From the NCBI GenBank assembly GCA_016706365.1, contig JADJJU010000008.1, positions 186,001-250,000 of the forward strand: a stretch of DNA of 64,000 bases, in the 5' to 3' direction. The stretch's first letter is position 1. Each line of letters begins with the position of its first letter. Made by a program: the position numbers and the translations under genes. Origin of the DNA: Saprospiraceae bacterium (GTDB lineage: Bacteria > Bacteroidota > Bacteroidia > Chitinophagales > Saprospiraceae). Below the pieces are notes generated by a model, which saw nothing but the letters and a program-made list of their open reading frames with translations, searched no databases and was not told where the DNA came from. Shown one piece after another: positions 60,478-64,000 of this stretch.

Positions 60478-60990
60478 TTATGGCCTTTGAGGAAAAATGC
60501 CTTGCAACGCTATACAAAAGTTAAGTGTCAGATAGGGCTGCATATTATTGTGAGGCAAACTTCCGCCTGAGGGAGCCAGCATTTCTAAAGCCATGTTGAC
60601 AGAAGGCGCCTGAGTGGTTTGATAAATACTTGCTCTTCCGGGTACGGCTCCTACCGGAGATGTCTGTAAACCAGAGTCATTTACCCCCATTAAACTATGA
60701 TTGTGGAAAGGAATTTCAGATTGCAGTAATGTTACTGTTTCCACACCGCTCATTTCTCCTAAATCACGAAGGGACAATCCCTGGCCCTGACCCGGATGCA
60801 TTGGGGCATTTCCCTGCATATCAGGTAATGCAAAAGTACTTTTACCGTCTCCGCCATAAGTGGTTCCTAATAATGAAAACAACGCTGTATTCTGAGAAAT
60901 CGGCATCAGTTGTCCGTCGCAAAATGCCCATCCTGGAGGAGGAAAATTAAATGGAAATATTCTGATTTCTGCTACAAATTGATCTGCCAT
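60478..60990 (-). CDS. Phage tail-collar / microcystin-dependent-protein-like protein 3
   Basis: 170 residues. It opens with EIRIFPFNFPPPGWAFCDGQ and continues with LFSLLGTTYGGDGKSTFALP and GNAPMHPGQ, the tail-collar domain hallmark. The His in IPFHNHSLMG and the end LTLNFCIALQGIFP are shared by its two paralogues upstream. In phages such domains tip tail fibres and bind receptors. In bacterial genomes they also occur free of phages, with unknown role. It is the third of three consecutive copies. Confidence 0.85.
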   Translation of the reverse strand: MADQFVAEIRIFPFNFPPPGWAFCDGQLMPISQNTALFSLLGTTYGGDGKSTFALPDMQGNAPMHPGQGQGLSLRDLGEMSGVETVTLLQSEIPFHNHSLMGVNDSGLQTSPVGAVPGRASIYQTTQAPSVNMALEMLAPSGGSLPHNNMQPYLTLNFCIALQGIFPQRP

Positions 60991-61045
60991 AATTTAGGGT
61001 CTAATTGGTAAACGAATTGTTTTGAAATAGTTAGTATTTACTTTT

Positions 61046-61570
61046 CTATGTTGGAGATGGAAAAACTCCAAACAAAGAAATAATAAAATTAATACAGAGA
61101 AAAGGCTGAACATTAGTATGAGGCTGAGATCCGCCAGTAGCCGAAACTGAGTTAGCGTTAAGAGCCTCCAGCCCGCCTGAAGTGTCACTGGTATAAAATT
61201 CTGAAGAAGCATTCCTGGCAAGATATGAACCGGCGGGACTGGTTCCTCCCCCATTATTTGCATTACCAAGCCAGGCATGATTATGAGCGGGAATTTGTTG
61301 AACAGTCAATGTGACATCTTCGGTTCCTGCCTGTTCACCTAATTGATAAGTAGTTCCATCTGGTCCGGTACCCATATGTAAAGGAATTCTGCTTTGTAAA
61401 TTTGGCAAATTAAATGTTTCTTCCCCATCTCCACCATAGGTGGTACCGATTAGCTGAAAAAGTACTTCATTCTCTGAAATAGGCAGTGTCTGACCGTCAC
61501 AAAACAGCCAGCCATTGGGTGCAAAATTACCAGCAAACATTCTTATTTCTCCTACATATGGTTGTCCCAT
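61046..61570 (-). CDS. Phage tail-collar / microcystin-dependent-protein-like protein 2
   Basis: 174 residues. The collar motif is EIRMFAGNFAPNGWLFCDGQ, with FQLIGTTYGGDGEETFNLP, RIPLHMGTG and VQQIPAHNHAW. The end differs slightly from the other two copies (CINFIISLFGVFPS). It lies 12 bases after copy 1 and 55 bases before copy 3. All three share one fold but differ in their variable middle, consistent with separate binding specificities. Confidence 0.85.
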   Translation of the reverse strand: MGQPYVGEIRMFAGNFAPNGWLFCDGQTLPISENEVLFQLIGTTYGGDGEETFNLPNLQSRIPLHMGTGPDGTTYQLGEQAGTEDVTLTVQQIPAHNHAWLGNANNGGGTSPAGSYLARNASSEFYTSDTSGGLEALNANSVSATGGSQPHTNVQPFLCINFIISLFGVFPSPT

Positions 61571-61582
61571 GATTTGAATATT

Positions 61583-62083
61583 TTAATTTTGTGATGGAAA
61601 AATACCCTGAAGAGCAATACAAAAGTTCAGGATTAAATAAGGTTGCATATTATTATGAGGCTGACTGCCTCCAATATTAGTAACAGACTGGGGAAGCAAG
61701 GTCCCTGATGATGTGCCGGAGTAAACTTCTGATGGAGTGGTAGCAGCAAAGAAATTATTTCCGGGTGCTATCGAATTTTGCACACTGCTGCTTGCATTAA
61801 CAAAATGGCTATGTTGGGGCAATTGTTGAATATTGATTGTTGTTGAAGTGGAGCCGGCAGCTTCTCCCAAATTATGACCGTTACCCATATGAATTGGTGC
61901 TCTTCCTCTTAAGTTGGGCAATGCAAAATTTGTTTGCCCATTGCCACCATATGTTGTCCCCAACAATGAAAATAATGCCTGGTTTTGGTTGATGGGAAGG
62001 AGCTGTCCATTGCACATTGCCCAACCTTTGGGGGGAAAATTAAAGGACATGATGCGAATTTCGCTTAAATAAGGCTCTGCCAT
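61583..62083 (-). CDS. Phage tail-collar / microcystin-dependent-protein-like protein 1
   Basis: 166 residues, the first of the three paralogues. Motifs are EIRIMSFNFPPKGWAMCNGQ, LFSLLGTTYGGNGQTNFALP, RAPIHMGNGHNLG and QLPQHSHFVN, ending LILNFCIALQGIFPS. There is no signal peptide, as usual in phage-tail-like proteins. It starts 19 bases after the Tat-signal gene. Confidence 0.85.
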   Translation of the reverse strand: MAEPYLSEIRIMSFNFPPKGWAMCNGQLLPINQNQALFSLLGTTYGGNGQTNFALPNLRGRAPIHMGNGHNLGEAAGSTSTTINIQQLPQHSHFVNASSSVQNSIAPGNNFFAATTPSEVYSGTSSGTLLPQSVTNIGGSQPHNNMQPYLILNFCIALQGIFPSQN

Positions 62084-62102
62084 AATAAGATTGGTTTAAG
62101 AA

Positions 62103-62714
62103 TTAAAAATCTGTTCTGAATTCATTTTTCCAGATGGATTGCTGATCTATTGTAATAGACGCAGAAGTTTTTGCTGTCCTGCCATCAAAATAAGTATTGC
62201 AAACAAAATATGGTTTTCCTTTTTGTTGTGCACCACTACATTTACTCATTTTGGGCATGCTGATTATATTTTCAGCGTTGACGGATGGATTTGGCAGATC
62301 AGTTAAGGCCTTAATAGCTTGAGATCTGGCTTGTATTTCAAATGCATCAATTGTATGAAGAGGTTTCCAGGTTTTGCCGGCTTTTTTCAAGACAAGTGCT
62401 ATTGGCATCATATGAGATGAAGCAATTGAAAACAAAGAAAGAATTTGTTTTCTGTCTGCTGAAATCATATATCCGGAAGTATGAGGAGTATAACCCATTT
62501 TAATAAGTGAATGAGCCTCTTTTGAGAGTATTCTGTCAATTTGAGGGTCATATTCCAGAATGGACACGGGCTTAAATCCGCCAGCAGTAATAATATCCTG
62601 TGCAAGGGTATTGAAGTTGTCTGTTTTTGAAGATATTCCGGAAATAAATCCAGGATTGCCAAACAAAAGAAATCCGAATGAAGCCTTTTGGATAAAAGTC
62701 CGTCTTTGTATCAT
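62103..62714 (-). CDS. Hypothetical exported protein with Tat-type signal, first gene of the tail-collar cassette
   Basis: 203 residues. The start MIQRRTFIQKASFGFLLFG has the twin-arginine motif RRTFIQK followed by a weak hydrophobic stretch, a sign of Tat export. The mature part (about 30-203) contains a Cys pair region (SKCSGAQQKGKPYFVCN) and ends in FRTDF. I know no family for it. Being first in the operon and exported as a folded protein, it may act with the collar proteins at or outside the envelope; this is inference. Confidence 0.7.
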   Translation of the reverse strand: MIQRRTFIQKASFGFLLFGNPGFISGISSKTDNFNTLAQDIITAGGFKPVSILEYDPQIDRILSKEAHSLIKMGYTPHTSGYMISADRKQILSLFSIASSHMMPIALVLKKAGKTWKPLHTIDAFEIQARSQAIKALTDLPNPSVNAENIISMPKMSKCSGAQQKGKPYFVCNTYFDGRTAKTSASITIDQQSIWKNEFRTDF

Positions 62715-62769
62715 GGTGGGGTAGTGCTACATTTAAAAAAACGATTTAAGGCAGTTTTCGTAAGCCAAG

Positions 62770-62777
62770 CAAATATA
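62770..62777 (-). promoter_or_regulatory. -7 box for the tail-collar cassette
   Basis: TATATTTG on the minus strand fits TAnnTTTG, about 55 bases before the Tat-signal gene. No -33 element is seen. Confidence 0.4.
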
Positions 62778-62854
62778 CAGATTGTAATCATTTAGGCGCA
62801 TTATATTTTAATTAATTTGTAGTAAAATTTCTACTGAATATTTATATCATTGGA

Positions 62855-62862
62855 TATCTTTG
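62855..62862 (+). promoter_or_regulatory. -7 box for the large surface-protein gene
   Basis: TATCTTTG fits TAnnTTTG, about 47 bases before the GTG start. It is divergent from the cassette promoter, so both genes share one 194-base control region. Confidence 0.4.
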
Positions 62863-62908
62863 TTTCCTGTCTCAGTAATCAATTAGTAACCCTGACAATC
62901 TTATTATT

Positions 62909-64000
62909 GTGCAACAATTCTCCACCGCTATTTTATCAGCCCTGCTTTCCTTTTTTGTGACTGCAGATGAACAACCTCAGCAGGCTCAGTCTGATCAATG
63001 TTATGAAATTTGTTCGGAATCACCTGAGAATCTAACTGACAAAAATACTTTTTACATTGACAAACCTGCAGATGCTAAAAATATTGGCAATAATCATTTG
63101 CCTTCCTTTTTAGCACCTATCATCGCGGCAACTAAAACTTATGTGCTGCTTACAGATAATCTTCCGACTGGTGCAGGACCTGCTGATGTATTGAGATATA
63201 CTGTAACCATCACAAATAACGGAGATATGGATGCCAATAATGTCATTTTTACAGACATGATTGATATCAATACGACACTTGTACCTGGCTCACTGGAATC
63301 TTCACCAATCCTGAGGAATGATACGTATAGCACAGTTGGTAATGTGTCTATAAGTGTCCCCGCCGGAACAGGATTATTAGCCAATGACACAGATTTAGAC
63401 GGAGATGTCATTACGGTCACATCCGTCAATACAGCCGGAACCCAGGGAGATGTCACTTTCATGGCGGATGGTTCATTCACATTTAATCCCGCTCCCGGAT
63501 TTACAGGCACAACCACCTTTGAATACACCGGAACTGACGGCCTGTTTTCCAGAACAGCAACAGTCTCTGTCACAATGACCGGGATGATTTGGTTTATTAA
63601 TGCTTCAGCTGCGGCAGGAGGTGATGGTCGGATTAATACACCCTTCAATTCTATGAATGCATTTAATACAACTGCTATGGATGATCCGGGTGATAATATA
63701 TTTGTTTATTTAGGTACTTATACAAATACCAGCTCTACAACTTTATTAGGTACCCAGAAACTTATTGGCCAGGGAGCGGTGGGAGCAAGTTTGGCAGCAT
63801 TAACAGGAGTAACTTTTTCAGTTCATCCTCCAATATCACCTGCAACTATACCAGCAGTCAACGGAACAAATCCAACTATAAATCAGGCAGGAAATTCAAT
63901 TGTCCTTGGCTCATCAAATCAGGTCCGGGGCTTGAACATAAATAATACAAGTGGCACATCCTTATCAGGTATGAGCTTTGGCACATTTACAGCGAGACAA
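62909..64000 (+). CDS. Start of a large surface/adhesin protein (partial)
   Basis: A frame open from a GTG at 62909 to the end of the window (364 codons) with no stop. The stop codon just upstream (TAA at 62876) limits the start. A signal-like hydrophobic stretch (TAILSALLSFFVTA) is followed by a DUF11-type domain (LRYTVTITNNGDMDANNVIF, about 93-130) and a cadherin/tandem-95-like Ig domain (SVPAGTGLLANDTDLDGDVI, FTFNPAPGFTGTTTFEYTG). A possible beta-helix start follows (WFINASAAAGGDGR, YLGTYTN, LIGQGAVGA). It is probably a long T9SS-exported surface protein. Confidence 0.8.
   Translation, partial: MQQFSTAILSALLSFFVTADEQPQQAQSDQCYEICSESPENLTDKNTFYIDKPADAKNIGNNHLPSFLAPIIAATKTYVLLTDNLPTGAGPADVLRYTVTITNNGDMDANNVIFTDMIDINTTLVPGSLESSPILRNDTYSTVGNVSISVPAGTGLLANDTDLDGDVITVTSVNTAGTQGDVTFMADGSFTFNPAPGFTGTTTFEYTGTDGLFSRTATVSVTMTGMIWFINASAAAGGDGRINTPFNSMNAFNTTAMDDPGDNIFVYLGTYTNTSSTTLLGTQKLIGQGAVGASLAALTGVTFSVHPPISPATIPAVNGTNPTINQAGNSIVLGSSNQVRGLNINNTSGTSLSGMSFGTFTARQ

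Noticed and set aside
59633..62714. Prophage or tailocin suggested by tail-collar genes
   Set aside because: Only collar-domain genes are present. There are no terminase, portal, capsid, baseplate, sheath, lysis or integrase genes, and the neighbours are ordinary bacterial genes, so a phage call is not supported within this window.

Overview
This 64 kb window looks like chromosomal DNA of a Bacteroidota bacterium, most likely a free-living Saprospira/Chitinophaga-type lineage. The evidence is the gene content and the signals. There are SprB-type repeats, C-terminal sorting domains of the type IX secretion system (T9SS), an exbB-exbD-exbD-tonB locus with a PstS-like protein and a TPR protein, two OmpH/Skp genes beside murI, a mitochondrial-type citrate synthase, and promoters of the Bacteroidota form TTTG-(19-20)-TAnnTTTG. 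I see no rRNA, tRNA, CRISPR array, insertion sequence or integrase. The taxonomic call is inference.

Layout. 1-12.1 kb: a lipoprotein, glutaryl-CoA dehydrogenase, an OmpA protein, pabB, a GDPD phosphodiesterase coupled to a PD40/OmpA protein, and two amidohydrolases. 12.2-18.7 kb: a DUF4197 lipoprotein, a large TonB-dependent receptor, a DegT aminotransferase, a frameshifted YdcF/DUF218 gene and a lipoprotein. 18.8-25 kb: the TonB energy operon. 25-31.5 kb: a PcrA/UvrD helicase, murI with two ompH genes, and hutH. 31.5-37.7 kb: a giant secreted metalloprotease with about 19 SprB repeats, broken by one stop codon and one frameshift. 38-51 kb: a sugar nucleotidyltransferase, a nitronate monooxygenase-like enzyme, an alpha/beta hydrolase, comM, a PpiD-like foldase, a DUF3109 protein, citrate synthase, and a gcvH-vanZ-TPR-DUF4286 run. 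51.3-57 kb: a TonB-dependent receptor with Fur-like boxes around its promoter, and a beta-barrel/Ig-repeat protein split by a frameshift. 57.7-64 kb: a secreted GH5 glycosidase whose T9SS signal is out of frame, a six-gene phage-tail-collar cassette, and the start of a large surface protein that runs off the window.

How the genes fit together. Most of the window serves the envelope. ExbB/ExbD/TonB power the TonB-dependent receptors. OmpH/Skp and the PpiD-like foldase help outer-membrane proteins to fold. OmpA-type proteins tie the outer membrane to peptidoglycan. T9SS substrates (the protease and GH5) act outside the cell. Metabolic genes (gcdH, pabB, hutH, citrate synthase, gcvH) are scattered as singletons.

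Two points deserve attention. First, four otherwise clean genes carry five single-base-type lesions, three of them one-base losses in homopolymers. This suggests sequencing error or very recent decay. Second, the cassette at 59.6-62.7 kb has three tandem tail-collar (microcystin-dependent-protein-like) genes with a Tat-signal protein, a GNAT acetyltransferase and a DUF6916-like protein, and no other phage genes. It is the best candidate here for a poorly described system.
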